Below, piece after piece: positions 44,589 to 53,252 of a stretch of 64,000 bases of DNA. This stretch comes from Streptomyces sp. NBC_01255 (GTDB lineage Bacteria > Actinomycetota > Actinomycetes > Streptomycetales > Streptomycetaceae), in NCBI RefSeq assembly GCF_036226445.1, contig NZ_CP108474.1, forward strand, positions 2,666,001 to 2,730,000, read 5' to 3'. The notes beneath the pieces were generated by a model. The model did not search any database. It saw only the letters and a program-made list of their open reading frames with translations, and was not told where the DNA came from. Each line of letters begins with the position of its first letter. Positions within the stretch are counted from its first letter, which is position 1. The position numbers and the translations under genes are program-made.

Positions 44589-45938
44589 ATGCAGGAGACC
44601 GCATCCACCACCCGGGCCCCGGACGCCCTCCTTCCGTGCCTCGCTCCCCTGCTCCACGAATGGCTGCCCCGGCAGCGCTGGTTCGCGGGCAAGGGCCGCC
44701 GGGTCATCGGATTCACGCTGGACACGGCCACCGAGCTGCTGCCCCTGGACGGCGCGGGACCCGGTCTCCTCCATCTGCTCGTACGGGTCGACCAGCCCGG
44801 CCGCCCGGCCGGCACGCCCGCCGACTGCTACCAACTGCTCCTGGGCGTACGGACCCAGCTCCCGCCCCGCCTCGCCCCCGCCCTGATCGGGCGGATCCGG
44901 CAGGGCCCGCTCGCCGGACGCGCGGTCTACGAAGGGCTGCGCGACCCGCGGCTCGCGGGACTCCTCTACGAGCGGCTGCGCACCCCGGGCCGGACCGGCC
45001 CCCTGCGCTTCCACGCCACGACGCCCCTGCCGCCCGCCCTGGCCCCCCGCATGCTGGACGCCGAGCAATCCAACTCCTCCCTCGTATACGGGGATTCGTA
45101 CATCCTGAAGATCTTCCGGCGGGTCAGCCCGGGCGCGAACCCCGACCTCGAACTGCCCCTCGCCCTGAGCCGGGCCGGCTGCGCACGCGTGCCGGCCCCG
45201 GTCGCCTGGTTCGAGTCGGGGGCCGCGACCCTCGGCGTCCTCCAGCCCTTCCTCCGGGACTCCCGGGACGGCTGGCGGCTCGCGCTCGACGCGCTGGCCG
45301 ACGGGCGGGAGTTCGCCACCGAGGCGCGGGCCCTCGGCCGGGCCACGGCCGAGGTCCACCTCGCGCTCGCCGACGCGCTGCCGACCCGGCGGCTGCGGCG
45401 GTCCGAGACCGAGCACCTCGCCGCCGCGATGGACCGGCGGCTGCACGCGGCGGCGCAGGCGGTGCCGGCGCTCCTGCCGTACGTACCGGGGCTGCGGGCC
45501 GTCTTCGCGGCGGCCGGCGGGGCGCCCGGCGCGGGGGCGCTCCAGCGCATCCACGGCGACCTGCACCTGGGGCAGACCCTGCGGGGCTCCGACGGCGGCT
45601 GGGCCGTCATCGACTTCGAGGGCGAACCGGCGAAGCCGCTCGACGAGCGGCGGAGCCCGCAGCCCACGGTCCGCGACGTCGCGGGAATGCTCCGCTCCTT
45701 CGACTACGCGGCCCGCACCCACCGCCCGTGGAACGCGGACTGGGCGGCGCGCTGCCGGGCCGCGTACTGCACGGGCTACGCCGAGGCGGCGGGCACGGAC
45801 CCCCGTGCGGACCCCGCCCTTCTCCGCGCCTACGAGACCGACAAGGCGGTCTACGAGGTCGTCTACGAGGCCCGCCACCGCCCGGACTGGCTCCCGGTCC
45901 CGATGTCCGCGATCGAACGCCTGGCGGCCTCACGGTGA
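44589..45938 (+). CDS. mak: Maltokinase (Pep2)
   Basis: Mak phosphorylates maltose to maltose-1-phosphate with ATP, supplying GlgE. The 449-residue protein has an N-terminal cap domain with LLHEWLPRQRWFAGKGR and a kinase fold related to aminoglycoside phosphotransferases. The catalytic loop is RIHGDLHLGQ and the metal-binding motif VIDFEGEPAKPLDER. ATG 44589 follows AAAGGA by 9 nt; an in-frame ATG 51 bp upstream is less well placed. It lies between treS and glgB, as in other streptomycete GlgE clusters. Confidence 0.95.
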   Translation: MQETASTTRAPDALLPCLAPLLHEWLPRQRWFAGKGRRVIGFTLDTATELLPLDGAGPGLLHLLVRVDQPGRPAGTPADCYQLLLGVRTQLPPRLAPALIGRIRQGPLAGRAVYEGLRDPRLAGLLYERLRTPGRTGPLRFHATTPLPPALAPRMLDAEQSNSSLVYGDSYILKIFRRVSPGANPDLELPLALSRAGCARVPAPVAWFESGAATLGVLQPFLRDSRDGWRLALDALADGREFATEARALGRATAEVHLALADALPTRRLRRSETEHLAAAMDRRLHAAAQAVPALLPYVPGLRAVFAAAGGAPGAGALQRIHGDLHLGQTLRGSDGGWAVIDFEGEPAKPLDERRSPQPTVRDVAGMLRSFDYAARTHRPWNADWAARCRAAYCTGYAEAAGTDPRADPALLRAYETDKAVYEVVYEARHRPDWLPVPMSAIERLAASR

Positions 45939-46367
45939 ATCACACCCGTCGCGGGTGGCCGTACCGCCGAGCGTCTTCGTTGTGGGCAGTCGTTCCGCTG
46001 GGGCGGAACGGGTGGGCACAACGGGACGGCGCCCTCCGCGGGCGCCTCCGCCCCCTGTTCCCCACCCCCACGGACGGGGCCCTGGACGGTGCGGATCCCG
46101 GTGGTGCGGGTCGGCGCAGGGGGCGGAGGCGCCGCCAAGGGCGCCGTCCCGTGTGCCCACCCGTCCCGCCCTGCGGGACGCCTGCCCACACGGCGGGTGC
46201 TGGCCCCGCGCAGGCCAGGTACCCGTTCGGCCCAGCCGCGGGCGGCCCCGTACCGCTCTCGCCTGCGGTGACCTCCACGCGCCCCGTTCGGCCGAGTGTC
46301 CCGCGTACGCGCGATGCCGTTTCCTACCCCGTACACCCGTACCCCTCGCCCTCCAGGAGGCACCCCC
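45939..46367. other. 429-bp mak-glgB intergenic region
   Basis: No gene is supported here. Half of it is the inverted repeat at 45978-46193. The remaining 174 bp before glgB should contain the glgB ribosome-binding site (AGGAGG, 46355-46360) and possibly a promoter, but no clear -35/-10 pair was identified. Confidence 0.7.
45978..46193. repeat. 216-bp inverted repeat of two hairpin modules (MITE-like)
   Basis: The left arm (45978-46055) and right arm (46119-46193) are inverted copies with roughly 80% identity by eye over 75-78 bp. Each arm contains its own palindrome: GTTGTG...CACAAC around CGTTCCGC-TGGG-GCGGAACG on the left, and GTGTG...CACAC around CGTCCCGC/GCGGGACG on the right. No protein is encoded. 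The form suggests a dispersed intergenic repeat of Streptomyces or a very large RNA hairpin between mak and glgB. Confidence 0.85.
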
Positions 46368-48635
46368 GTGACCGCCCGATCCGCAGGCAAGACGTCCCGC
46401 GCAAGGAAGACGCCCGCACCGGACCGGACCGCCGTGCGGAAGGCGCCACCCCTCGATCCGGGTGACCGCGCCCGGCTGCTCGCGGGCGAGCACCACGACC
46501 CGCACGGCGTGCTGGGGGCCCACCCGGTGCGCGGTGGGGTCGTGGTGCGGGTGCTGCGCCCGTGGGCGAAGGAGGTGGCCGTCCTCGCCAAGGGGCGTCG
46601 CGTCGTGCTGGACGACGACGGCGACGGGCTCTTCTCCTGCCTGCTGCCGCTCCTTCGCAAGGTGCCCGCGTACGAGCTGCGCGTGCGGTACGAGGAGGGG
46701 GGTGACGAGCTCGCCGTCGTCGACCCGTACCGCTTCCTGCCCGCCCTCGGCGAGCTCGATCTGCACCTCATCGGCGAGGGACGGCACGAGGAGCTGTGGA
46801 CGGCGCTCGGCTCCCACCCCCTGACCCACGAGGGTGTCGCCGGCACCCGATTCGCCGTCTGGGCACCGAACGCCCGCGGGGTCCGCGTCACCGGCGACTT
46901 CACGCACTGGGACGGCACGGCGCTGCCGATGCGCTCGCTGGGTTCGACGGGCGTGTGGGAGCTGTTCGTGCCGGGCGTCGGCGAGGGAGCCGTCTACAAG
47001 TACGACATCGCCCGGCCCGACGGTTCGCACACCGTGCGCGCGGACCCGATGGCCCGCCGCACCGAGTGCCCGCCGAACACCGCGTCCATCGTCACCGCCT
47101 CGCACTACACGTGGGACGACGCCGAGTGGATGGACCGGCGCGGCGCCCGACCGCACCACGAGTCCCCGCTGTCCGTGTACGAGCTCCATCTGCCGTCGTG
47201 GCGGCCCGGGCTGACGTACCGCGAGCTCGCCGAGCAGCTGCCCGGCTACGTCCGCGACCTCGGTTTCACGCACGTGGAGTTCATGGCCGTCGCCGAGCAC
47301 CCGTTCAGCGGCTCCTGGGGTTACCAGGTCACCGGCTTCTACGCGCCGACGGCCCGGATGGGCACCCCCGACGACTTCAAGCACCTGGTCGACGCCCTGC
47401 ACCGGGCCGGGATCGGGGTCCTGATGGACTGGGTCCCGGCGCACTTCCCGAAGGACGACTGGGCGCTCGCCGAGTTCGACGGGCGTCCGCTGTACGAGCA
47501 CGAGGACCCGCGCCGCTCGCACCACCCCGACTGGGGGACCCTGGAGTTCGACTACGGGCGCAAGGAGGTGCGGAACTTCCTCGTCGCCAACGCCGTGTAC
47601 TGGTGCCAGGAGTTCCACCTCGACGGGCTCCGGGTCGACGCGGTGGCGTCGATGCTCTACCTCGACTACTCGCGCGAGCACGGCGAGTGGCTGCCGAACG
47701 AGTTCGGCGGCCGGGAGAACCTGGACGCGGTGGCCTTCCTCCAGGAGATGAACGCCACCGTCTACCGCCGATGCCCGGGGATCGTCACCTTCGCCGAGGA
47801 GTCCACGGCCTGGGACGGCGTGACGCGGGCGACGGACCAGGTGGGCCCCGGCGGCTTCGGCGGTCTGGGCTTCGGCATGAAGTGGAACATGGGCTGGATG
47901 CACGACTCGCTGGGGTACGCGGAGAAGGAGCCGGTGCACCGCAAGTACCACCACCACGAGATGACCTTCTCGATGGTGTACGCGTACAGCGAGAACTACA
48001 TCCTGCCGATCTCCCACGACGAGGTCGTGCACGGCAAGCGGTCGCTGGTGTCGAAGATGCCGGGCGACTGGTGGCAGCAGCGGGCCAACCACCGGGCCTA
48101 CCTGGGCTTCATGTGGGCCCACCCGGGCAAGCAACTCCTCTTCATGGGGCAGGAGTTCGCCCAGGGTGCGGAGTGGTCGGCGGAGCACGGTCCCGACTGG
48201 TGGCTGCTCGATCCGGCGTACGGGGCGGAGCCGGACCACCGGGGCGTGCGGGATCTCGTACGGGACCTGAACACCGTGTACGCGGCGAACCCGTCGCTCT
48301 GGGAGCGGGACACCGTCCCGGACGGCTTCCAGTGGGTGGTCGGGGACGCCGCCGAGGACAACGTCTTCGCGTTCCTGCGCTTCGACGGCTTCGGCTCCCC
48401 GCTGCTCGCCGTCTGCAACTTCTCGCCGGTCGTGCGGCACGACTACCGGATCGGTGTGCCGGACACCTTCGCCGCCTGGGCGGAGGTCCTGAACACGGAC
48501 GCCGCCCGGTACGGCGGCGGGGACGTGGTGGGCACCGACCCGGTGAAGACCGAGTCGGTGCCGTGGCACGGCCGTTCGGCGAGCGTACGGATGACGCTGC
48601 CGCCGCTGGCGACGGTCTGGCTCAGGCCGGCCTGA
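46368..48635 (+). CDS. glgB: 1,4-alpha-glucan branching enzyme
   Basis: GlgB introduces alpha-1,6 branches into the glucan made by GlgE. The 755-residue GH13_9 enzyme has a Lys/Arg-rich N-terminal tail (about 30 residues), two N-terminal beta domains including CBM48 ([22 protein letters not shown] in part), and a barrel. The conserved regions are [19 protein letters not shown] (nucleophile Asp), TFAEESTAW (acid/base Glu) and [13 protein letters not shown] 46368 follows AGGAGG by 7 nt. Its last 14 bp overlap the convergent helD gene. Confidence 0.97.
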   Translation: MTARSAGKTSRARKTPAPDRTAVRKAPPLDPGDRARLLAGEHHDPHGVLGAHPVRGGVVVRVLRPWAKEVAVLAKGRRVVLDDDGDGLFSCLLPLLRKVPAYELRVRYEEGGDELAVVDPYRFLPALGELDLHLIGEGRHEELWTALGSHPLTHEGVAGTRFAVWAPNARGVRVTGDFTHWDGTALPMRSLGSTGVWELFVPGVGEGAVYKYDIARPDGSHTVRADPMARRTECPPNTASIVTASHYTWDDAEWMDRRGARPHHESPLSVYELHLPSWRPGLTYRELAEQLPGYVRDLGFTHVEFMAVAEHPFSGSWGYQVTGFYAPTARMGTPDDFKHLVDALHRAGIGVLMDWVPAHFPKDDWALAEFDGRPLYEHEDPRRSHHPDWGTLEFDYGRKEVRNFLVANAVYWCQEFHLDGLRVDAVASMLYLDYSREHGEWLPNEFGGRENLDAVAFLQEMNATVYRRCPGIVTFAEESTAWDGVTRATDQVGPGGFGGLGFGMKWNMGWMHDSLGYAEKEPVHRKYHHHEMTFSMVYAYSENYILPISHDEVVHGKRSLVSKMPGDWWQQRANHRAYLGFMWAHPGKQLLFMGQEFAQGAEWSAEHGPDWWLLDPAYGAEPDHRGVRDLVRDLNTVYAANPSLWERDTVPDGFQWVVGDAAEDNVFAFLRFDGFGSPLLAVCNFSPVVRHDYRIGVPDTFAAWAEVLNTDAARYGGGDVVGTDPVKTESVPWHGRSASVRMTLPPLATVWLRPA

Positions 48636-50856
48636 TCACGCCCAGCCGCTGGGTCGCCCGGGTCAGCGCCACGTACAGGTCGTTGATCCCGTGCGGGGCG
48701 CCGGCCACGATGCCGTCCGGGTCGACGACCAGGACCGTGTCGAACTCCAGGCCCTTCGCCTGCCGGGGGTCGAGCAGGACCACCGGCAGGGTGAGGTCGG
48801 GCGTCGCTCCGTGGGCGGCGTCCGGCAGGGCCTCGACCAGGCCGGGGAGCAGGCCCTCCGGGGCGATCACGGCGAGCCGGCCCTCGGTCCGCAACTCGGC
48901 GGCGACGGCGTCGGCGGCCTCCTTCACCGGGTCGTCGACCGTCCGGTCCCAGGGCGCCGCACCGGTGGAGCGGACGGACCGGGGCGGTTCGAAGCCCGGG
49001 TCGGCGGCCCGCCGCACCTCGGCGGCGACCTCCATGATCTCGGCGGGCGTGCGGTAGTTGACCCCGAGGCGTACGTGCTCCCAGCGGTCCTGCACGTACG
49101 GGGTGAGGATCCGCTCCCAGGCGCCGACGCCGGCGGGGTCGCCGGTCTGGGCGGGGTCGCCGACCAGGGTCATGGAGCGGGTCGGGCTGCGGCGCATGAG
49201 GAGCCGCCAGGCCATCGCGGAGAGCTCCTGGGCCTCGTCCACGATGATGTGGCCGAAGGCCCAGGTGCGGTCGGCGGCGGCGCGCTCGGCGGCGGTGCGG
49301 TGGTCGGCCTCCTCGTGCCGCTCGGCGAACCGCTCGGCGTCGATGATGTCGTGGGCGGAGAGGACCTCGGAGGCGTCCTCGTCCAGCTCCTCCTTGTCCT
49401 CGAACTCGTAGGTGCGCGAGGCGTACGAGACGTCGAGGACGCCCTGCGCGTACTGGATCTGGCGCTGCCGCTCGGCCTCCTGGGCGGCGCGGGCGGCCGA
49501 GTCGTCCTCGCCGAGGAGTTCGGCGGCCTCGTCGAGGAGCGGCACGTCGCCGGGGGTCCACTCCCCGCTGTCGCGGCGGATCGCCGCCGCGTCCGCGTCG
49601 TCGAGGTGGGTGGGCTCGGTGAGGTAGTCGGCCAGGAACTCCTGGGGCGTGAGGGCCGGCCAGAGGGTGTCGACGGCGGCGTGCACGTCGGGGTTGGCGG
49701 CGATGCCCTTGGCGAGCAGCGCCCGGTCGTCGGCGCCGAGGAAGTTGGGGCCGCCGTAGGGGTCGGCGCCGATGCGGTCGGCGAGCTGCTCCGCGAGGGC
49801 GTCCAGGATCCGGAAGACGAAGTAGGGGCGGGCGAGGTTGTGCGGGAGGACGGTCTCGCGGGCCTTGTGGCGGGCCTCCAGGGCCATGTCCCAGTCGATG
49901 ACCAGGTCCCCGTCATCGTGCGGGACGACGAGGGGCGCGCCGCGCTCGGGGACCTGCTGGCGGTCGCGTACGGCCGCGGCGAGGGCGTCGGCCATGGCGG
50001 CGGAGCCCTTGACGGCGGCGGCGCGCGGGGTGTCGGTGCCGGTGGCGCGGACACCGGGGAAGAGTTCGGCGGGGGTGGCGAGCAGGACGCCGGTCTCGCC
50101 GAGGGAGGGCAGGACGTTCCCGATGTAGCCGAGGAAGGCGGGGTTGGGGCCGACGATGAGGACGGCCCGCTTGGCGAGCTGCTCCCGGTGGGCGTAGAGA
50201 AGGTACGCGGCCCGGTGCAGCGCGACGGCGGTCTTGCCGGTGCCGGGGCCGCCCTCGACGACGAGGACGCCGTGGTGCGGGGAGCGGATGATGCCGTCCT
50301 GCTCGGCCTGGATGGTCTGCACGATGTCGTGCATGCGGCCGGTACGGGCGGCGTCGAGCGCGGCGAGCAGCACCTCGTCGGCGTCACGGCTCTCGTGCCC
50401 GGTGCGGGTGGCGTCGGCGAGGTCGAGGACCTCGTCGTGGAGGGTGGTGACCTCGCGGCCCCGGGTGCCGATGTGCCGGCGGCGGGAGAGCCCCATGGGC
50501 TCGTAGCCGGTGGCGAGGTAGAAGGGCCTGGCGATCTCGGCACGCCAGTCGACGACGAGCGGCGTGCGGTTCGGGTCGTCCCTGCGGATGCCGATCCGCC
50601 CGATGTGGTGGTCGCGGCCGTCGCGGAAGACGAGCCGGCCGAAGCAGAGCCCGCTCTCCCCCGCGTCGAAGGCGGCGAGCAGCCCGGACTGTTCGGCGAC
50701 GGTCACGTCCCGTTCGAGGCGGCCCTGGTTGCTGCCGACCCCGGGGGTGCGCAGGGCCTGGGCGACGGCGGCCTCGGCCCGGTCCCTCAGGTCGTCGAGC
50801 CGTGCGTACAGATCGGTGATGAATTGCTGTTCATTCCGAAATTCCTCGGTTGACAA
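48622..50856 (-). CDS. helD: RNA polymerase-recycling helicase-like ATPase, mycobacterial HelD type
   Basis: HelD proteins enter stalled or post-termination RNA polymerase and clear nucleic acid from it. The 744-residue UvrD-like protein matches mycobacterial HelD in its N-terminus ([21 protein letters not shown]), Walker [21 protein letters not shown], the [19 protein letters not shown]alker B region, [10 protein letters not shown] and the closing [15 protein letters not shown] [13 protein letters not shown]. It does not look like the HelR paralogue linked to rifamycin resistance. Translation starts at TTG 50856, 5 nt after GGGAG. The 3' end overlaps glgB (tail to tail). The promoter lies in an unusually AT-rich stretch. 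Confidence 0.93.
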   Translation of the reverse strand: MSTEEFRNEQQFITDLYARLDDLRDRAEAAVAQALRTPGVGSNQGRLERDVTVAEQSGLLAAFDAGESGLCFGRLVFRDGRDHHIGRIGIRRDDPNRTPLVVDWRAEIARPFYLATGYEPMGLSRRRHIGTRGREVTTLHDEVLDLADATRTGHESRDADEVLLAALDAARTGRMHDIVQTIQAEQDGIIRSPHHGVLVVEGGPGTGKTAVALHRAAYLLYAHREQLAKRAVLIVGPNPAFLGYIGNVLPSLGETGVLLATPAELFPGVRATGTDTPRAAAVKGSAAMADALAAAVRDRQQVPERGAPLVVPHDDGDLVIDWDMALEARHKARETVLPHNLARPYFVFRILDALAEQLADRIGADPYGGPNFLGADDRALLAKGIAANPDVHAAVDTLWPALTPQEFLADYLTEPTHLDDADAAAIRRDSGEWTPGDVPLLDEAAELLGEDDSAARAAQEAERQRQIQYAQGVLDVSYASRTYEFEDKEELDEDASEVLSAHDIIDAERFAERHEEADHRTAAERAAADRTWAFGHIIVDEAQELSAMAWRLLMRRSPTRSMTLVGDPAQTGDPAGVGAWERILTPYVQDRWEHVRLGVNYRTPAEIMEVAAEVRRAADPGFEPPRSVRSTGAAPWDRTVDDPVKEAADAVAAELRTEGRLAVIAPEGLLPGLVEALPDAAHGATPDLTLPVVLLDPRQAKGLEFDTVLVVDPDGIVAGAPHGINDLYVALTRATQRLGVIRPA

Positions 50857-50895
50857 TTCGACTCCCGGCGCGATACAGTGCGTTTATTGAACTCC

Positions 50896-50924
50896 TCCGT
50901 GCCTTTTCTTTTTCCGGGCACGGA
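50896..50924 (-). promoter_or_regulatory. Leader hairpin of helD with A-rich loop
   Basis: TCCGTGCC and GGCACGGA pair over 8 bp around a 13-nt loop that is almost all A on the minus strand. It would form at the 5' end of the helD mRNA, 40 nt before the TTG start. Confidence 0.45.
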
Positions 50925-50931
50925 ATCCATT

Positions 50932-50962
50932 AATATACGCGATGCAATACCCCGGCTGTCAA
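50932..50962 (-). promoter_or_regulatory. Probable helD promoter
   Basis: On the minus strand TTGACA (50962-50957) and TATATT (50937-50932) are separated by 19 bp; GTATAT gives 18 bp. This is a near-consensus vegetative promoter in an AT-rich patch. The -35 lies inside the loop of the hairpin at 50946-50978. Confidence 0.6.
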
Positions 50963-50978
50963 TTCTAGTCGGGGTATT
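50946..50978 (-). terminator. Stem-loop over the DUF4386 gene stop codon
   Basis: AATACCCCG and CGGGGTATT pair perfectly over 9 bp with a 15-nt loop containing the TAG stop of the minus-strand DUF4386 gene and the -35 box of helD. It probably terminates the upstream transcript. Confidence 0.55.
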
Positions 50979-51633
50979 TCTGTGTCACCTGGAAGCCGCG
51001 GGTCAGGAGCCGGACGGCGAGGGTGACCTCCCAGGCGAAGACCGGGAGCGCGGCGAGGGTTCCGGGGACGGACACCTGCGCGTACAGGCCGAAGAGCACG
51101 GCCACCGCCGAGGCGCAGACGAGTGCGCCGCCCGCCAGGCCGAGCAGGGCGATCCAGGCCGGCACGAGGCCCGTGCGGCGCATCACGTACGCGAGGATCA
51201 GGGTGTTCGCCCCGAGGGCGACGTTGGGGCCGAGCAGGAACGTCCAGTCGTGCACCGCGACCAGCGCGCTCGCGGCCGCCCGGCCGCTCTCGCCGAGCAG
51301 GTCCTGCCGCAGGGTCACCACCGCGAGGACGCTGACGATGCCGACGGCGATCACGGCCGCTTCGAGCAGCCGGCCGCACACGTAGCCGACCGCCAGGGCC
51401 TCGTGCCGCCGCCTGATGACGGGGTAGAGCGCGACCCCGGTCCCGATCACGGCGACGAGCAGCACCATCTCGCACAGCGCCCCCGCCCGCACACGGGCGT
51501 CCGCGCCCGGCCCGAGGACGTACGCGGCGCCGTCGAGCACGGGGCCGTACAGCGCGAGTCCCGCGATCGCCGCGACCTCGGTGACCAGGAACAGCACTCC
51601 GGTCACCACGGCGGTCCTCCGTGTCGTGTCCAC
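50965..51633 (-). CDS. DUF4386-family membrane protein
   Basis: The 222-residue protein has six to seven predicted helices and the DUF4386 pattern (TRRTAVVTGVLFLVTEVAAI at the start, VYPVI-like YPVIRRRHEALAVGYVCGR, then HDWTFLLGPN and LILAYVMRRTGLVPAWIA). The family is of unknown function and common in actinomycetes and Bacilli. GTG 51633 follows AAAGGGGAAG. It is divergent from a TetR regulator, with two identical operator palindromes in the 84-bp gap, so its expression is almost certainly repressed by that regulator. Confidence 0.88.
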   Translation of the reverse strand: MDTTRRTAVVTGVLFLVTEVAAIAGLALYGPVLDGAAYVLGPGADARVRAGALCEMVLLVAVIGTGVALYPVIRRRHEALAVGYVCGRLLEAAVIAVGIVSVLAVVTLRQDLLGESGRAAASALVAVHDWTFLLGPNVALGANTLILAYVMRRTGLVPAWIALLGLAGGALVCASAVAVLFGLYAQVSVPGTLAALPVFAWEVTLAVRLLTRGFQVTQKYPD

Positions 51634-51656
51634 GAGCTTCCCCTTTCCCCCCAGGG

Positions 51657-51671
51657 GTGTACGGCGTACAC
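51657..51671. promoter_or_regulatory. TetR operator copy 1
   Basis: GTGTACGGCGTACAC is a perfect 6-bp inverted repeat with a 3-bp centre, 24 bp upstream of the DUF4386 start. Confidence 0.75.
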
Positions 51672-51694
51672 CCACCTGTCGAGGGACACGGTAG

Positions 51695-51709
51695 GTGTAC
51701 GGCGTACAC
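51695..51709. promoter_or_regulatory. TetR operator copy 2 overlapping regulator -10
   Basis: A second identical GTGTACGGCGTACAC, 38 bp from the first, overlaps TACACT (51705-51710). That probable -10 box ends 7 nt before the regulator's ATG. This is consistent with autorepression of a leaderless mRNA. Confidence 0.75.
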
Positions 51710-51717
51710 TCGTCAAC

Positions 51718-52419
51718 ATGACTCAGCACCGCGGAGCGGGCGACCGCGCCCCCCTGAGCAGGCAGCGAATCCTGCGCGCCGCTGTCGCGCTGGCCGACGA
51801 GACCGGCGCCGAGGCGTTCAGCATGCGCCGCCTCGCCCAGGAGCTCGGCGTGGTCCCGATGGCGCTCTACAAGCACGTGGCCGGCAAGGACGAGCTCCTC
51901 GACGGCATGGTGGACGTCGTCGTCGGAGACATCGCCCCGCCGGAGCCCGGAGCGCCGTGGAAGACGGCCGTACGGCAGCAGATCCTCGCCGCCCGGGACG
52001 TGCTGCTGCGCCACCGCTGGGCCGCGTCCGTCATCGAGTCGCGTCCCGGTCCGACACCCGCCGTCCTCGGCCACCTCGACTCGGTGATCGGCACGTTCCG
52101 GGACGGCGGTCTCTCCGCGGACCTCACGCACCACGCGATGCACGCGCTGGGCACCCGCCTGCTGGGCTTCTCCCCCGAGCTGTTCGCCACCGGCGGGGCG
52201 GAACCGTCGCCCGGCGAGGCGGGCGAGGCCGCCGCGAAGGCGGCCGCCGCGGCCTATCCCCGGGTCGCGGAGATCGCCGCGGCCGCCGCCCACGACGCGG
52301 GCTCGACGGTCGGCGGAGGCTGCGACGACCTGTTCGAGTTCGTGTTCGCCCTCGACCTCCTCCTGGACGGCATCGAACGCCTCCACGGCCAGGGCTGGAG
52401 CTCCAGCCGCACCCCTTAG
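51718..52419 (+). CDS. TetR-family regulator (TetR C-terminal class)
   Basis: The 233-residue repressor has an N-terminal helix-turn-helix (SMRRLAQELGVVPMALYKHVAGKDELLD) and a TetR_C-type all-helical ligand domain. It belongs to the same subgroup as the TetR part of the fusion regulator at 24.5 kb, and both use GTACAC-containing sites. The ATG at 51718 has no Shine-Dalgarno and sits 7 nt after TACACT. It is divergent from the DUF4386 gene, the probable target, and convergent with the thioredoxin gene. Confidence 0.93.
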   Translation: MTQHRGAGDRAPLSRQRILRAAVALADETGAEAFSMRRLAQELGVVPMALYKHVAGKDELLDGMVDVVVGDIAPPEPGAPWKTAVRQQILAARDVLLRHRWAASVIESRPGPTPAVLGHLDSVIGTFRDGGLSADLTHHAMHALGTRLLGFSPELFATGGAEPSPGEAGEAAAKAAAAAYPRVAEIAAAAAHDAGSTVGGGCDDLFEFVFALDLLLDGIERLHGQGWSSSRTP

Positions 52420-52432
52420 GGCCGGACAGGCC

Positions 52433-52774
52433 TCAGGGCGCCAGGACGTCCTCCAGTTCCTCCAGGAGGCGGCGCTTCGGGCGGGCCCCGACCAGCGACT
52501 TCACCGGCTCGCCCGCCCGGAAGACCATGAGCGTCGGGGTCCCGAGCACCCCGTACTTCACCGTGGTCTCCGGGTTCCGGTCGACGTCGATCTCGACGAT
52601 CCGCAGCCGCGTCGCCTCTTCCACGGCGATCGCGGCGAGCACCGGCTTCAGTTGCCGGCACGGCCCGCACCACTCCGCCGTGAACTTCACCAGGACCGGC
52701 AGGTCGGCCCCCAGCACCTCCGTGCCGAAGTCCGCGTCCGTGACCTCGCCCACGCCCTCCGTGTACGTCGTCAT
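52433..52774 (-). CDS. Thioredoxin
   Basis: The 113-residue thioredoxin-fold protein has the active site FTAEWCGPCRQLKPVL (Cys about 36 and 39) and the cis-Pro segment GTPTLMVFRAG. It should reduce protein disulfides in the cytosol. ATG 52774 is preferred because GGAGGGG precedes it at a workable distance; GTG 52783 would overlap the MerR stop but has no room for a ribosome-binding site. It is the second gene of a MerR-thioredoxin operon, so its expression probably follows the MerR ligand or redox signal. Confidence 0.93.
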   Translation of the reverse strand: MTTYTEGVGEVTDADFGTEVLGADLPVLVKFTAEWCGPCRQLKPVLAAIAVEEATRLRIVEIDVDRNPETTVKYGVLGTPTLMVFRAGEPVKSLVGARPKRRLLEELEDVLAP

Positions 52775-52779
52775 CCCCG

Positions 52780-53199
52780 TCACCCCTCCGTCGTGTCCGT
52801 GTCCCGCTCCGTACCGAGCTCACACCGGGGTTCCGGGCCGCGCGGCAGCTCCGCCTCGGCCCGCAGCAGCTGGGCGCCCATCTGGGCGCGTACCGCCTGG
52901 AGCTGTTCGATCAGGCCGTCCAGTTCGGCGACCTTCCGCCGGTAGACGGCGATCGACGCGGGGCAGGCGTCCCCCGTCGGGTGCCCCTCGCGCAGGCAGT
53001 CGACGAACGGCCGCGTGTCCTCCAGCTCGAACCCGAAGTCCTGAAGGGTCCTGATCTGCTGGAGGAGCCGCAGGTCGTCCTCGTCGTACGTGCGGTACCC
53101 CTGCTCCGTGCGCCGCGCGGTCAGGAGGCCCCGGGACTCGTAGTACCGCAGAGTCCGCGTGGTGGTTCCCGCCCGCTCGGCCAGCTCTCCGATGCGCAT
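52780..53199 (-). CDS. MerR-family regulator, probably redox or metal responsive
   Basis: The 139-residue regulator has an N-terminal MerR winged helix (RIGELAERAGTTTRTLRYYESRGLL), a GYRTYDEDDLRLLQQI continuation and a dimerisation coiled coil (about 80-118). Cysteines lie at DCLREG, DACPAS and PRCELG in the effector region and could form a metal or thiol sensor. ATG 53199 is chosen over an upstream frame extension because the promoter and dyad place the transcript start next to it. The thioredoxin gene follows in the same operon. Confidence 0.92.
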   Translation of the reverse strand: MRIGELAERAGTTTRTLRYYESRGLLTARRTEQGYRTYDEDDLRLLQQIRTLQDFGFELEDTRPFVDCLREGHPTGDACPASIAVYRRKVAELDGLIEQLQAVRAQMGAQLLRAEAELPRGPEPRCELGTERDTDTTEG

Positions 53200-53206
53200 G
53201 TCCCCG

Positions 53207-53237
53207 AACGTAAGCCTTGACGCCGACGTCAAGGCAA
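53207..53237 (-). promoter_or_regulatory. MerR-type promoter with dyad in a 19-bp spacer
   Basis: On the minus strand TTGCCT (53237-53232) and TACGTT (53212-53207) are 19 bp apart. The perfect dyad CCTTGACG-N4-CGTCAAGG (53215-53234) spans the spacer and the end of the -35 box. Over-long 19-bp spacers containing the dyad are the hallmark of MerR-activated promoters. The -10 ends 7 nt before the ATG. Confidence 0.65.
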
Positions 53238-53252
53238 GCAGGGGCGGGGGCG

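Noticed and set aside
45978..46193. Insertion sequence remnant with transposase
   Set aside because: Neither strand encodes transposase-like protein, and the arms pair internally, which fits a hairpin repeat or MITE better than IS terminal repeats.
48622..50856. HelR rifamycin-resistance ATPase
   Set aside because: The sequence motifs follow mycobacterial HelD, and I see no rifamycin-associated element of the GGGGCTTG...CAAGGCCCC type (recalled from the literature) in its upstream region.
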